Below, piece after piece: positions 22,480 to 34,940 of a stretch of DNA of 64,000 bases. This stretch comes from Rhyzopertha dominica (taxonomy: Eukaryota; Arthropoda; Insecta; Coleoptera; Bostrichidae). The position numbers were made by a program, and so were the translations under genes. The stretch spans positions 18,744,392-18,808,391 of the forward strand of contig QCXZ01000003.1 of NCBI GenBank assembly GCA_025024175.1, in the 5' to 3' direction. Within the stretch, counting starts at the first letter, position 1, and the number at the start of each line of letters is the position of its first letter. The notes under the pieces were generated by a model. It did not search any database. It was not told the DNA's origin and saw only the letters and a list, made by a program, of their open reading frames with translations.

Positions 22480-23300
22480 TGCACAAATAAAATAAAATGA
22501 AATTCCAACAAGACAAAATTTTTAATATTAGGTACCAGAAAAAAGTACAAGGACTTTTTAGAGCAAAATCTTGTAATAAAAATTGATGGGGAAAGTATTA
22601 TGTATGTTACAGATATAGTGTACATGGGAATTCATCTAGATCCTCAATTAAATTACTCAAATCATGTGGAATATAAGTGTAAAAGGATTGGTAAAAGAGT
22701 AGTATATCTTGTCAGAATAGCACATACCTAAACATAATAAATGGAGTTAGCGATTCATACTCATTTCACTATTAATAGGGAGTACTAAAGAAAATAAAAA
22801 TAGGTTGCAGGTTATATTAAATAGGGTCATGTGGATCTTATTAAACTGTGATAGGTATACTCCAGTAGGAACTATGCCAAGCACACTACATTTTTTGAAT
22901 ATTGAACAAATGATAGAAGAGGGAAAATTTGATATTGTTATTCAAGATAATGAATAGTGAAGTACCATTATACTTCAAAAACATTTTATTTAAAATATGT
23001 GAACATATACCCCTATACAGTGTGCGCTCTGGGGATTACTACCACATAGAGCATTTTCGAACATCTTTGTTACAGAGATCTCTTTTAGTTGAAGGTCTGC
23101 AATTATATAATAGATTGCCTGTGAATGCTAGGACTGCAAGTAATTTTGAGCAGTTTAAAATTAGATTCAGGAAATTTTTGTTTATCTGTTGATACATTTT
23201 TTTTACATTCTTGTTGTACTCATACTTTTGTTTTAGAATATATTATTATGTTTTTATACTATAGCCTTGAGCTAAAAATAAAGATATTATTATTATAAAT
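22480..23300 (+). mobile_element. 3' fragment of a jockey/RTE-like LINE (non-LTR retrotransposon)
   Basis: Two broken frames. Around 22505-22735 is the RT-thumb region (DIVYMGIHLDPQLNYSNHV, KCKRIGKRV). At 22929-23192 is the C-terminal block (EGLQLYNRLPVNARTASNFE, FKIRFRKFLF), typical of insect LINE ends. It finishes at a simple 3' tail (AATAAAGATATTATTATTAT). The 5' part is missing, as usual for LINE insertions. Confidence 0.75.
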
Positions 23301-25119
23301 GTTTGTGTGATGGTTGCAAGAGCAGTCAATTTTTGCTTTTTTTGTGTATGCCCGACATTATTAGAAACAGTGTTAAATAGCTGACAAAATAATTCATCAT
23401 TGTTTTGTAAAAAAAATTATGACATGGGGTAAAAACTAAAAATAACTAAGTGCTATTACCTCTGTATGGAAGTAAAAGCAATGTGCTTTAGGTTCGGGAT
23501 TAAAAGCACGGTATGTACCATAGTGTCTAACAGGAAAATGAAACGCAAACATTATTCTTTTTTCCTTTATTTTTAAGTAAGCATATATAAAAAATTAACA
23601 AATGATTTCTCAAGAACTCAAAATAAAACATTTATGTAGCAAAACAGATTAGCTTTTACACAAATTATTATAAAATGCCTTATATTTTTCATCAAGAAAG
23701 GCAACATGGACAACAAATTTTCTTTTTCCTCTTCCTTAATGTGTACGGGTTTATCATTTATTAGCAGTTCAACCATTTTTAAATCTACGACTTTTCCTTT
23801 TTTGAAAACCTTTACACACTGCTAGTTTTCCAATTGGCTATAGGTGTTTTTTATTTCTACCTTACCGTTCTTACTGTAGGGTACCTGATCATTGTAACCT
23901 TCGATATATTTACATTCTTGTTATTTATGATACTGCTGTATGTGCTTGACACTGGAAGAATCTCCCCTTTATCATTTCTAAAACATAAAATTTATTGTTG
24001 TGGGTTGCAGAGAGTACAATGTTTATTTTTGCAAGAGCTGGTTTTGTAAGCATTTCCATTGATGCATTGTTTTTTCTGCTCAAACATAAAAGGTCCTCTA
24101 CTATTCCTTCGTTTAGTAGTGGTCTGTTGATCTCTTAATAATTGAACAAAAATTTTTAAATTTTTACAAATTGAATAGTCCCCTACAGGCTCGCTGTAGT
24201 TGGGTTTTCATATCCTTTTGACTGGACTACACAGCGAGCCTGTGGGGATTTTTCAATTTGTTAAAAATTCTTTAATAATTATTGCAATGTTTTGAGGTAA
24301 GCATGAGTTTCCGGTCTGGATAATATTGTAACAGCTCTACTAAGCTTATGTTTTAAATGGACCCACATGGTGCGCAGAAAATTGTTTTGAGAATCTAGGC
24401 TTTGAAATACATATATTGAAGTACTTTTGTCTCACTATGAAGCAACACCTTTGAAATTGATTTAAAATCGCTCAAGTTACCTTCAATGCTTTCGTTGCTA
24501 ATTATAAATCCGAACCTCAAATTGCAGTGAGCGACCAATGTATATTTTGTTAACATAACAGGAAGAGAAAGTCGCCCATTTCATTGCCTGTCACCGTTGC
24601 AAAAATTTTGTCATGAATAATTGTCCAAGTATATATTTTATGATAAGTTGCCCAATCTGGTAACTGCTAGTGCAATTCCAGCTGTTATATATGATGGAAA
24701 CTTTTACATCAGAGAATCACGTGACCTAATGGGTGCCGCTCCCGAGCATTCAAATCAACCGGTATTTTCTACTTTTGTAATTATTTATTTTTGAGATGAT
24801 AGCTACGGAAAGAAAATGAAAAAAGGTTTTTTCTCTTAACCTTTACTTACTTAAAAATGTAGATTACATTTGTAACACTTTTGGAAAATTGGAAAACAGC
24901 AAACTGCTATACTTTTTACTAAAAATAATTATGTAACATGCAGTGTGATATTTAACCTTTGGATCATTTTTTTATGAAAACTTTGCAAACTAAAAATTAA
25001 AATATTAAAAACCATCCAGTACTATTAACATCACTTAAGTGTATAATACTGTTACCTACATCTCTTCGTAATAAAATTTCTAATTCTTTGAAGTATTACG
25101 AATTATCTTTTTATTACAG
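23301..25119 (+). other. Rest of transporter B intron 2
   Basis: AT-rich, with one foldback at 24135-24281. It ends with the acceptor TTTTTATTACAG at 25118-25119. Otherwise nothing recognised. Confidence 0.55.
24135..24281. repeat. Foldback repeat of about 147 bp
   Basis: Left arm TTAATAATTGAACAAAAATT...CCCCTACAGGCTCGCTGTAGT pairs with right arm ACTACACAGCGAGCCTGTGGGGA...TTTAATAATT around a loop of about 30 nt. Likely a small MITE; no clear target duplication. Confidence 0.6.
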
Positions 25120-26441
25120 CTACATTATCTGCTTTTGCTGCTGGAGCTGCATTAGGGTGGACCTCTCCGATTTTAAACGATGTAGAGAAGGGAAACTACA
25201 ACCATATTCACACATCCGATAGTCAAATGGGCTGGATAGGCTCACTCATAACTGTTGGAGCTTTGCTAATGTGCATACCTACTGGATTTATCTGTGATTT
25301 AATTGGGAGAAGAACTACACTTTTACTTCTCATAATACCATTTGGTATTGGTTGGTCTCTCATCATATGGGCGAAGAACGTAGTTATGTTGTATTTTGGT
25401 AGGGTTTTTACAGGAGTGGGTGTTGGTGCTTGTTGTGTTGCTGCACCACTCTATACAAATGAAATTGCAGACAAAAACATTCGGGGAAGTTTAGGAAGTT
25501 ACTTTCAGTTAATGGTAACTGCTGGAATTCTTTATGCTTACATAATGGGCAGCTTACTTAATATCAAGACATATACTTTTAGCTGTGCATTTTGCATTTG
25601 TCTTTTTAGCATATTGTTCTTTTTCCAACCAGAAACACCTTTGTATTTTGTACGAAAAAACAATTTCGAAAAAGCAAAACAGTCCCTCCTAAAGTTACGT
25701 GGTAAAAACTGTGATGTGGATTCTGAACTAAGAGAAATAGAGTTGCAAGTGAAGGAACACAGTGAAAGTACTGCATCATTGCAGCATGTTTTAAAACAGA
25801 AATCTACAATTAAAGCTATTATTATTTCGTTAGGCCTGATGTTTTTTCAACAATTTTCGGGCATCAACGTGATCATAATGTATAGCAGTGACATCTTCAA
25901 AGAATCAGGAGCTTCATGGGATCCAAATCTAGCTTGTATTATCGTTGCTGTTTTTCAAGTTGTGGCTACATTTACTTCGTCCCTTCTGATTGATACGTTA
26001 GGACGAAGAAAATTATTAATAATATCTGATGCTGTCATGGCATTATCCAGTGTTGTTCTGGGGTTGTATTTTACCTTGAAGACACACAAAATAATCAACG
26101 AGTCTATACTGNATCATCTTAGTTCTGTTCCAGTTATAGCACTTTGCANATTTGTAGTTGTGTTCTCAATTGGGTTTGGTCCTATCCCATGGACGATTTC
26201 AGCTGAAATATTTATTCCACAACTGAAAAGCATAGCTGGATCAGTTGCTGGTACCTTAAATTGGTTCTTAGCATTCCTGATTACTAAATTTTATATTGAT
26301 GTAAAGAATGCTGTTGGTGATGATGTTACATTTTACATATTCTCTGCTATATCATGCTTAGGTGCAGTCTTTGTATATTTTATTGTTCCTGAAACTAAAG
26401 GTAAAACTGTTGACGATATTCAAAGAGAACTTTCAATGTGA
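25120..26441 (+). CDS. Tret1-like sugar transporter B, main exon
   Basis: Joined to 22061-22144 and 22202-22283 it gives 495 residues. It begins ATLSAFAAGAALGWTS (TM1) and carries the sugar-porter landmarks DLIGRR, GRVFTGVGVGACCVAAPLYTNEIA, PETPLYFV, QQFSGINVIIMYSSDIF, DTLGRRK, GFGPIPWTISAEIF and the end ETKGKTVDDIQREL. A start at 25227 would cut off TM1 and is not the real N-terminus. Two N (26112 and 26149) leave two residues unread. It is close to transporter A along the whole length, which points to tandem duplication. Predicted plasma-membrane uniporter or symporter for sugars; substrate unknown. Confidence 0.95.
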
Positions 26442-28311
26442 ACTTTTAAATAAATTTTTATATTGTTTTGTATTAAAATGCATTTTATTAGGATTACACA
26501 TGTTTTTTTTTTGCTACACACCTCAGAAAGCTCTCTTTACATACAGTGATTATAATGTGTCTAGTAATTTATATTGTCTGTTTTTAATATTTAGGTTTAT
26601 AACATTTTATTTGAAACAAACTTTTTTTGTGTAACTGTCCAAAAAATTAATGGTACTTCATGTTTACTACTAATGTTAAACATGCTTATTTTGTTATTGT
26701 CAAACAATGCTATCATTTCATCAAATTTGAAATTTGTTCTTTGCCAGCTGTTAGCATTTCTAAGAACGACATAGCATATGAGCTTAACCAGTCATATATG
26801 TATTGGATCACTGCTCATTCCTGAATAAAATGTAGCAATTTCATGAAAAATAAAACAACATTGAACGGTGTCACATATTCATAAGTAGCTACAACCATGG
26901 TATGGGTAAAAAGGTATGTTCTTGCACATATGGTTACCATAGCAGTGGGCAGACATCATATTAGTTAGAAATATTGGTGGCCATCACCACTTGGTGACTG
27001 ACACCACTAGCATATCACCAAAAGGGTTCAGTTATTTAAACATGATTGTCCGTCTAAACGTGAGCAAACTTGACGAAAATGCATCTGTGCCAATAACGTA
27101 ATTATTTGGTTCAGTTAGTATATTGCATCATATTACTAGAGCTGCAAGATTATTTCGATATATGAAAGCAGTTTGATAATACCAATATTTTTGATGTTGT
27201 CTATATATCAATAGCTTTAATATTTTATGATGAATCAATATTTTGAAATATTAAGCATAATTCTTATTTTTAAATGTGTGGTCTTTAAAAACAAATTGTT
27301 TTACCATCCTCCTCAAAATTTAATGAAAATATCTCCCACATGGTAGTTTTGTCCTAGAAATGCTGTTACTGTATTGGGGATTCTTTTGGCCAAAGTGCAA
27401 TTTGAGTGCCAAAAAACTATTATCCTCTTAAGTAAATATAAATACTTACTTGGAAATAAAATTTCCTATCCTAGCTGCTGCAATCATGTCAACTATTTTG
27501 CATAATTATAAATGTTATGCAAGATCTTTTGCATGAGTCATAATTGAAATAAACATACAAAACACATTTAGCAATACAGTGTTTCGACTCTTTAAAGTAA
27601 ACTGTATAATCCTCGTTTGTTTCCTGTGGCTGCCACATTTCTGTGAAGGATTAACTATATTTTCCTGTTTACAGTTAAACAATTCACAAGAATTACTTAC
27701 TATATGAAAAAGTGATTCAATACATGTGACTGGGCTGACACATTAATTCAATTAAATCATTTTTATTTTTTCTTTATTAAATTATTAAGAAACAATGAAG
27801 GACATTGAATTTTAAATATACCTGTTATACATTTAAATATATAAATATCTATTTTTAATGTTTCCATTATCTGGACTTATAGATGGTTGTTGTATACAAA
27901 GTATAACAAATTTGTGGCTTACCACTGGGATCTCAGAAACGGTTAGAGATACAACCTCGGTTAAATTGCAAAATTGCATATTTAAATNCTCTTCAATAAT
28001 CTNCAAAAATAATAAACAAATATTTTTTTGGAAATTGAAAAAGTGAAACGTCATTTCTGAAATATGTCTATAATTTTTTGCAATTACGTAAACACATTCT
28101 TAAGGCAACTTTTTAGCTACATTAAATGGTGATAGCACTTTGTTTCTAAAGTGTTCATGGCATATCGATAGAGTTTTTTAAGATGATTTCAATGATGTAT
28201 AACTTGCTATAATAAATTACAAAAATGGAAATAAAAATTAAAGAAGTATAAAATGTTCTGAAGTTTATCAAGATGGCTGTGAAAAAACATCTACAGACAT
28301 AATTGTTTTGT
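26442..28311. other. Intergenic DNA
   Basis: AT-rich; no gene or clear element recognised. Confidence 0.55.
26449..26454 (+). terminator. Possible polyadenylation signal of transporter B
   Basis: AATAAA 8 bases after the stop. Close, so a later site may be used. Confidence 0.3.
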
Positions 28312-29646
28312 GTATAACCTGAATAGAAGTGTTGTTTAGAGCTGCGTTATTAGAAAAAAAAATTCAGCAAAAATGTACTATGGAAATGAAGAAAAACGTG
28401 ATATGTTAAGAATTTGTATTTACAAGAAAGACAGCCTCATAAAACAGTATTCAATAAACTAGATAAAAATTTTGCAGTTTACAGTTCCTTTAATAAAAAT
28501 AGAAGAAAGTATGGAGATTAGGTGCCTGAAGCTGAAGAGAGAAATATTATAGCTGCGATAAAATATTTACAATTTGAGTTTTTGTAACTTTTTTTATTAT
28601 TGAGATAATTAATTCTTCAGATTACTGAAGATCCCATAAGATCCACTCGTAGATTGCTAGTAGCAATATTAATACCAACCACATGAAGGTTTGGAGAGTT
28701 TTGAAAAAATATTTTTATAAATGTATCAGAATTCATGTATCACAAAAATTGCTTCCTCGAGACATAGAGAGAAGATTATTATGGTGCAGATGATTACATG
28801 AGCAGATTAACAACAATGAAAACTTTAAACCATGTTATATGGACCGACGAAACTGTTGCATATTTAATAGAAACAATGATCACATTTGGGCAACAGAGAA
28901 TTCAAAATTAAACAGACAAATTAGAAATCAAAATAGATTTTGTTTAGACAGTTTTAGGGCCAGTACTTTTTGAACAAACATTAAATGGCCAACGATGTCT
29001 AGATCTACTGCGGACTCATCTTAGAGATTATTTAGAAGAAATTGATTTAAAAGCATTGCCATTGTTATGGTATCAATATGACGGTGCACCACTACATAAC
29101 TGCAGAGAATGGTTATCGATCTGTTCAGTGCCCTGCTAGATCCCCAGATTTAACACCATTAGACTTATTTCTGTGGGGTGCAATAAAAAATAAAATATAT
29201 TCGCAACCAGTACAAGTCATTGAAGATTTGAGAACTAAAATCTTGATTTCTCTTGCTGCTCTGAGGATTAAAGGAGCCATAGGATGAAAAATCAATATGT
29301 GTCTTCTAGTGCAAGATGGAGATCATTTTGAACACCTACTTTGATGTTCTACTGCTATTTTATTTTTTATCTCAAATTGCATGGCTAAATTATAGCTTAT
29401 ACCGTTGTCTGAATATTATTCAGACGACGCTTTATCTACAACTCTAACTCTTCAGTTTCATTTATTTATTTAAATTTAAATGTTATTTTTGTGTTGAAGA
29501 TACATTTCCCTGGCTGCTTCAGAATTTCTGTTTAGTAAATAAATAATTCTCAACATATCATGTTTTTCTTCATTTCCGTAATTCATTTTTATTTAATTTA
29601 TTTCTAATAATGCAGCTCTAAACAACACTTTTATTCAGTTATTATG
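28312..29646 (+). mobile_element. Tc1/mariner-like element remnant
   Basis: Terminal inverted repeats of roughly 110 bp. Left 28321-28355 contains GAAGTGTTGTTTAGAGCTGC and right 29600-29640 its near complement GCAGCTCTAAACAACACTTT. Between them lies a transposase in many frames: the start (YYGNEEKRDMLRI, near 28375), the second catalytic Asp (QYDGAPLHN, about 29074-29105) and RSPDLTPLDLFLWG (about 29139-29180). Numerous stops; inactive. It appears to be the same broad transposase type as the elements at 10749 and 60459. Confidence 0.8.
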
Positions 29647-30933
29647 AACAACCCAACATGTCATTAAATGTTTTTTACAGCAATTTTGATAAACTACTTA
29701 ACATCTATTTTTTTAATTTATATTTTTATTTTTGTAAAATATTATAGCAAATGATAAATTATTGAGATTGTCTTAAATGTGTAAAATTCTATTATGAGGT
29801 CCATAAGAAAATATAAAGTTGGCCATGAAATAACAGGAACCAAACATTTTAGAAAGAAAAGGCTATCACCATTCAATGCAGCGTAAAAAGTTGCTTTAAG
29901 TGTGTGTTTATGCAATTGCAAAAAAATATATAAATTAAAAAAAAAGTTATAGACAAATTTCAAAAATGGCATTTTCGCTTTTTTTAATTTCCATAAAAAC
30001 CGATTGAGATAAATCAGTTATTTTTGCAGATTATTGAATAGCATTAAAATACACAACTTTGCTCCCATTTAACCGTCCTTGTATCTTTTACCAGTTCTGA
30101 GATCCCATTGCAGAACTATGAATTTGTTGCACCCTGTATACAAAGCATTGCACTTAGTAGTTCGTATAACCATAAAACTTAACCAACTCATTGTGATATG
30201 TATACATGTTTAGGAAATTATAGGAATCAGATTTTTGCAATCTTACTCCTGCTTTTCTAATAGCTGTGAAATATATTAGGTAACTATAAAATTTAAACAA
30301 TTGAAATATAATAAATAAGTAAATTCCTTGTTTCTTCATATTTTAAGCTGAATAGCATACTCTAAAATGAGACAAGTAACTTATGTCAACCTATACTTAA
30401 AGTACAAATGTCTTAAGCAACAGAATTTGGTTGTATTAATCCTCATCTAATAGATTCTGTGAATATAAACAATAAAACTTTAACAATGTAATTATGTATA
30501 TTTATCAATTTTTTGTTTTATAACTAGTGTTATGTGATAAATAAATACTCAAAGTACGTTTTTACATTTTTTTATAGGGAACTGCTCCCTAAAGATTCTC
30601 CATAAACACCTAAACTAATACTTCATCTTAAAAAATAAACTTTTGTTGTATACCTTAGATATAATTCTGTTTCCCCGATATACAGGGTCTGGCACTTTTT
30701 GCATAAAGTTCTTATTTTCACAACTTCTTTTTTTTTCAATTTGACCAGTGTTAAAATAGTTTTAGATATAACTTCAATATGTTGCATTAAAATACATATA
30801 TCATTATTAGTTCATAATGCTATAGTGTATAATATAGTATTTGGTATTATAGGTACATAAAACAATTTAACAATGATACAAAAATCCTGATGGGGACATT
30901 GTTTTACAAGAACGTCTATTTTTATCTATATTA
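29647..30933. other. Intergenic DNA
   Basis: AT-rich; no gene recognised. A solitary ATACAGGGTCTGGCAC at about 30680 resembles a mariner-type end but has no partner. Confidence 0.5.
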
Positions 30934-30935
30934 TA

Positions 30936-31254
30936 CAGGGTTTCTATAAATGATTCATGCAACACAGGCGGCATTAATTTCTGAATTCTTTGTGCCACCT
31001 TTTTGTAACTGCTGCCAAGCTACAATATGCATGCTGATAGTACTGAAGGTTGCAGACCAATGTCACCCCATAGCTCCTAAATGTGAGCTTTCTGCAACCT
31101 TAAAGTTGATTATAGCACAAAACACTACAGAATATGTTGAAAATACGCACTCCCACATGTTTTCTCATATTAAAATATATCAAATACTTCAATAATCGAC
31201 ACATAAGCAATATTTGTGTTTACCTTCCTGAGAAGCGGATTTATAGAAACCCTG
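30936..31254. mobile_element. Mariner-type MITE (319 bp)
   Basis: Terminal inverted repeat CAGGGTTTCTATAAAT at the left and ATTTATAGAAACCCTG at the right, with TA on both outer sides. No ORF. An internal hairpin (AAGGTTGCA/TGCAACCTT) is at about 31046-31106. Confidence 0.75.
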
Positions 31255-31256
31255 TA

Positions 31257-32398
31257 GATTAAATTCATGCTGGTGTTTGACTTGCACAGTTTTGAATAAA
31301 ATTAGTCTATTCTATATTCCACCTACATTTTATCAGCAAAGTTTGGATTGATTTGAGTTTATTTGTAATGTGATGTAAATACGCCCCCTTAGCGAACTAG
31401 GAACTTCAAAATATTTTAATGAATTTCTCTAGTATGTTTTATGTTTCTCAAGATACAGCTGCTCCGTACCCTTACTGAATCACCCCATGTGCTGTAAAGT
31501 GTAGAAGTGGAATTCACATCACATAACAAAGAAATTCTTCCTAATTATTTTTTAGTCATTAACTCAACATTCAACCTGCATGTAGGTAGACTTTTCTGTC
31601 TCAGCAATAAAATATCACCTAAGTAACACATTTTTCTGTTAGCGAGGTATGATAAAATATATCTATTCATCATAAAAACCCTGTTTGTGCCAAGTACCGA
31701 TTGTTTTTCAATGAAGTATTAAGAACAAAAAATAACATTCAATACTTTCGCTCGATAATAGTGTATAATGTGTTTTTAGACATCTTCCAACTTGATGTGC
31801 AATCAAATTTTGAACACAATTGTGCATGTCAATAACAAAAATTGTCTTAAGTAAATTTTATTTACACAATTCAATCTACATCAGTATTTACATTATATTC
31901 AAGACATCACTTTTGTCACAATAAGCATAAACAAGGTCACCTATAACTTCAAATAAATTACACAAAATATTATTTGCTGAACAAGTAGGTCTAAATATTG
32001 ACAACGAATTACAATAATTTTAGGTATAATACATACAAAGAGATTTAAATGAATTAAATTCTTATGACAGGAGTTTAAATTACATAAAAAAAATATGAGC
32101 ATGACAGAAACCAAAATAAACTTACATCAGCTGTCAGTTAATATAATTGCAATACTTCAATACAGAAATTATCTACGTAACCAAGTTATGGCTGTAATAA
32201 TAGTGCACACATGTGCACATCATTTTTTTATTTAAAAGCAATTAAATAACAGCTGAAATAAAATGCTTATTTTGATATATACATATATCTTCTTTTGTGT
32301 ACAGCTTACATGTTACTCATATTTTGTATAACTAAAATGATGCTTTTTCAATCTGGACAAAATAATTCAAACGTAAATGCAATTCGCTTTCTCTTATT
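31257..32398. other. Region downstream of the TRPML stop
   Basis: AT-rich; probably includes the TRPML 3' UTR on the minus strand. No coding sequence recognised. Confidence 0.5.
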
Positions 32399-34177
32399 TT
32401 AAATTGGTATTCCACCAGGTCTCGATTCGTTAGGTTTTAAATTCATTCTTGAGTTACAAAGTGATGAATAAGACCTACGTATTTTCTTGCAACAACATAA
32501 ATCATTCATAATACCTCCCAAACAATCATCAGAGTCAGAAAAATTGTTTAAATTGGTATGTCCAATAAAGGCATGTATGTCACTTTTAGGAAAACCTTGC
32601 TTATAATAATCTTTAATTGTATCATATGCGTCCATTATGACAGCAATGAACAAGCTAAGTATCACATATATGTATAAACTAATAAACGAATACAAATAAA
32701 TTCTAATATACCACCACAGCATTGTTGATTTCTGTGGCATGATTGAAAATGTCGCAAACATGTCGTCTCCATTAATGAGCGAAAACAAACACTCAGAAGT
32801 TGTAGAAAGGGTCTTGAATTTGAAATGATATGGTCCAAGAACTAACCACCCACAAAATGTAAATCCGGCATATATAATCATTGCACAAACTAAAAACCTT
32901 ACCATTTTAGGAAATGCTTGTTTCAATGTCAAAATCACAACATTGTAGGAATTGAAAAAAGTAAAATATCTAAGTACTCCAAACCAAACTAACATATTGC
33001 CAGTACCCAAAAATACGCTGCATACATTCCACTGATCACTAGTAAAATCTTTGCGCTCAATTTGTTCTTTGATTGCAGAACCAATAACTATGAAAACATC
33101 GTTAACAATGATCATAATGTACCACATGTTCAAAAATTCTAAATTATCATGGGAACTAAGTTTGCGATGGTAGGTCTTTTCAAAGAACTTATTTGTAATT
33201 GCCTTTAACTGTTGTGCTCTCCACACTGCACGGCTGCACAGCACAAATGAGACAACACATATTATTATAACAAGGTAGTTTAACAGGCTACGGAAAAATG
33301 CCTCTATCTCACTGTCGGTAATATATTCTACATCACCTTTGCACATCAAGCGAGTGGGTTCCGCTTCCAGTGACAGAAGCATTTGGCCATCATGGTCCTG
33401 ATTGTCAAAAATAATCATAACATTAAACTGGTAACAGTTTGGAGGTGTTATACGTCCAGCCGCTTTGAAATTTATAGTCTTAATTGAAAAATTTAAAGTT
33501 GCCTTAACTAATGCCGTAAAGCTTATATTTAGATTTTCAAAATAGCGCTCCGACCGAAACTGTCCTTGCATATTGTCATAGGTAATGTTTTGGCACGTTT
33601 CCACAATTTCAGCATTGAAAATGTAAGATTCGTTAAATCCAAAAATCTCCCCTTCTTTGTACTGATAAATACATAACCGCATACTTGGCATTGTGTTATC
33701 CTCATTTGTATACGAGTATGGTCCGATAGCAGCCGAGAGGTTTTTGTATCCTTCATAAGCAAAATCTATAGTTTCAAAAAACTCTTGCTGTTTATATATA
33801 GCTAATGGTCCATATGAAGGTGGATACGCATTCACTTCTCTTGTATAATCCCAACCGTTCAGAAACAAGTGAGAAAAAGTGACGCGATTGTCAGAAGTAT
33901 AATTAACATGATCATATCTACTGAATGCAAATAAGCACAGCTGCGTAGTAACCAAGATTATTTTTATAACTTGCACAAAAAACTTATATGGAAATCTACG
34001 CTTGGCTTGCCATTTTTCTATTGGGTTCATGAAGAAGAACTGTAATTTTCTTCTTAACCTCTGTTCTTCTGTAAGCAGCGGCGTCGTTGAACTGCCACTG
34101 CAGTCCCCTCGTTCAGGTCTGCTGTTTTCTTCTTCAGTATACACCGAATCATCAGTAATGTACCTGTTTTCAGCCAT
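32399..34177 (-). CDS. Trpml: Mucolipin (TRPML) cation channel
   Basis: 592 residues in one uninterrupted frame, close to the usual 540-600. TRPML channels release Ca2+ and Fe2+ from late endosomes and lysosomes and are gated by PI(3,5)P2. The N-terminus has a TPLL dileucine-like motif (32-35) and the basic lipid-binding segment LRRKLQFFFMNP...KWQAKRRFPYK (41-65). TM1 is about 66-86. A large luminal domain (about 88-290) has several N-glycosylation sequons (NYT 92, NLS 146, NES 182, NIT 197, NIS 217, NFS 229). TM2-TM5 follow at about 297-450. The pore is FSLINGDDMFATF (465-477) with the NGDD selectivity motif. TM6 is about 490-517. The C-tail has CCCKK (561-565), a palmitoylation-type cluster. 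The minus-strand acceptor TTTTATATTAG at about 34205-34206 implies a 5' UTR exon. All key residues are present. Confidence 0.97.
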   Translation of the reverse strand: MAENRYITDDSVYTEEENSRPERGDCSGSSTTPLLTEEQRLRRKLQFFFMNPIEKWQAKRRFPYKFFVQVIKIILVTTQLCLFAFSRYDHVNYTSDNRVTFSHLFLNGWDYTREVNAYPPSYGPLAIYKQQEFFETIDFAYEGYKNLSAAIGPYSYTNEDNTMPSMRLCIYQYKEGEIFGFNESYIFNAEIVETCQNITYDNMQGQFRSERYFENLNISFTALVKATLNFSIKTINFKAAGRITPPNCYQFNVMIIFDNQDHDGQMLLSLEAEPTRLMCKGDVEYITDSEIEAFFRSLLNYLVIIICVVSFVLCSRAVWRAQQLKAITNKFFEKTYHRKLSSHDNLEFLNMWYIMIIVNDVFIVIGSAIKEQIERKDFTSDQWNVCSVFLGTGNMLVWFGVLRYFTFFNSYNVVILTLKQAFPKMVRFLVCAMIIYAGFTFCGWLVLGPYHFKFKTLSTTSECLFSLINGDDMFATFSIMPQKSTMLWWYIRIYLYSFISLYIYVILSLFIAVIMDAYDTIKDYYKQGFPKSDIHAFIGHTNLNNFSDSDDCLGGIMNDLCCCKKIRRSYSSLCNSRMNLKPNESRPGGIPI

Positions 34178-34886
34178 AATGTTTGGTAATTGTTATCCAT
34201 CAACCTAATATAAAAATAAATTTAAAAAAATCTATTTATTTATATAAGTACTAACTGCTTACTTATTTTATAATCCAGTATGTTGTGTAATGAGCAATGA
34301 ATAATTAACATTCACAGCATGCTAGTTCAAACCATAGAATTTATAAATTTTAACAAAGGAAGGTCATGGAAAAACCACGTAACGGTTGAATTAATACAAA
34401 TGACAACAGGAGATAATCAAACACATGATAACAGCTAGTATAGAGGTTATAAATACATATGAATTATAATAAAAAAAACACAAAGCTAATTGCTGTTTCG
34501 CAGCTGTGTTGGAACCACGCAAAATGACAATAAAGAATAAAGATAAACAATAACCCACAATCCCACAAACCTTTATGTATTAATTCAATGGTATTATTGA
34601 TGTTGACGTTGACCAATGACAATGACATAAAATAAATAATCAAAATATGGACAACATTGCCAGATAGCCAGATACACATAGATACACATCCGTATAATTT
34701 AATTTAATTTGTACAATGTTCTGTGATTTGTACATGGATACGTCTGATGCACTGTAGGAAAGCTATTTTTAGGATTCCATGAAAATCTTCCATACCTAAT
34801 TGTCAATCAACGTTTATCTAGAAAAAAATATTTTCCTGGCCGTTTCGAAATATTTTGGAGAAATCCAAACTTCTTAAAACTAATAA

Positions 34887-34940
<54 letters not shown>

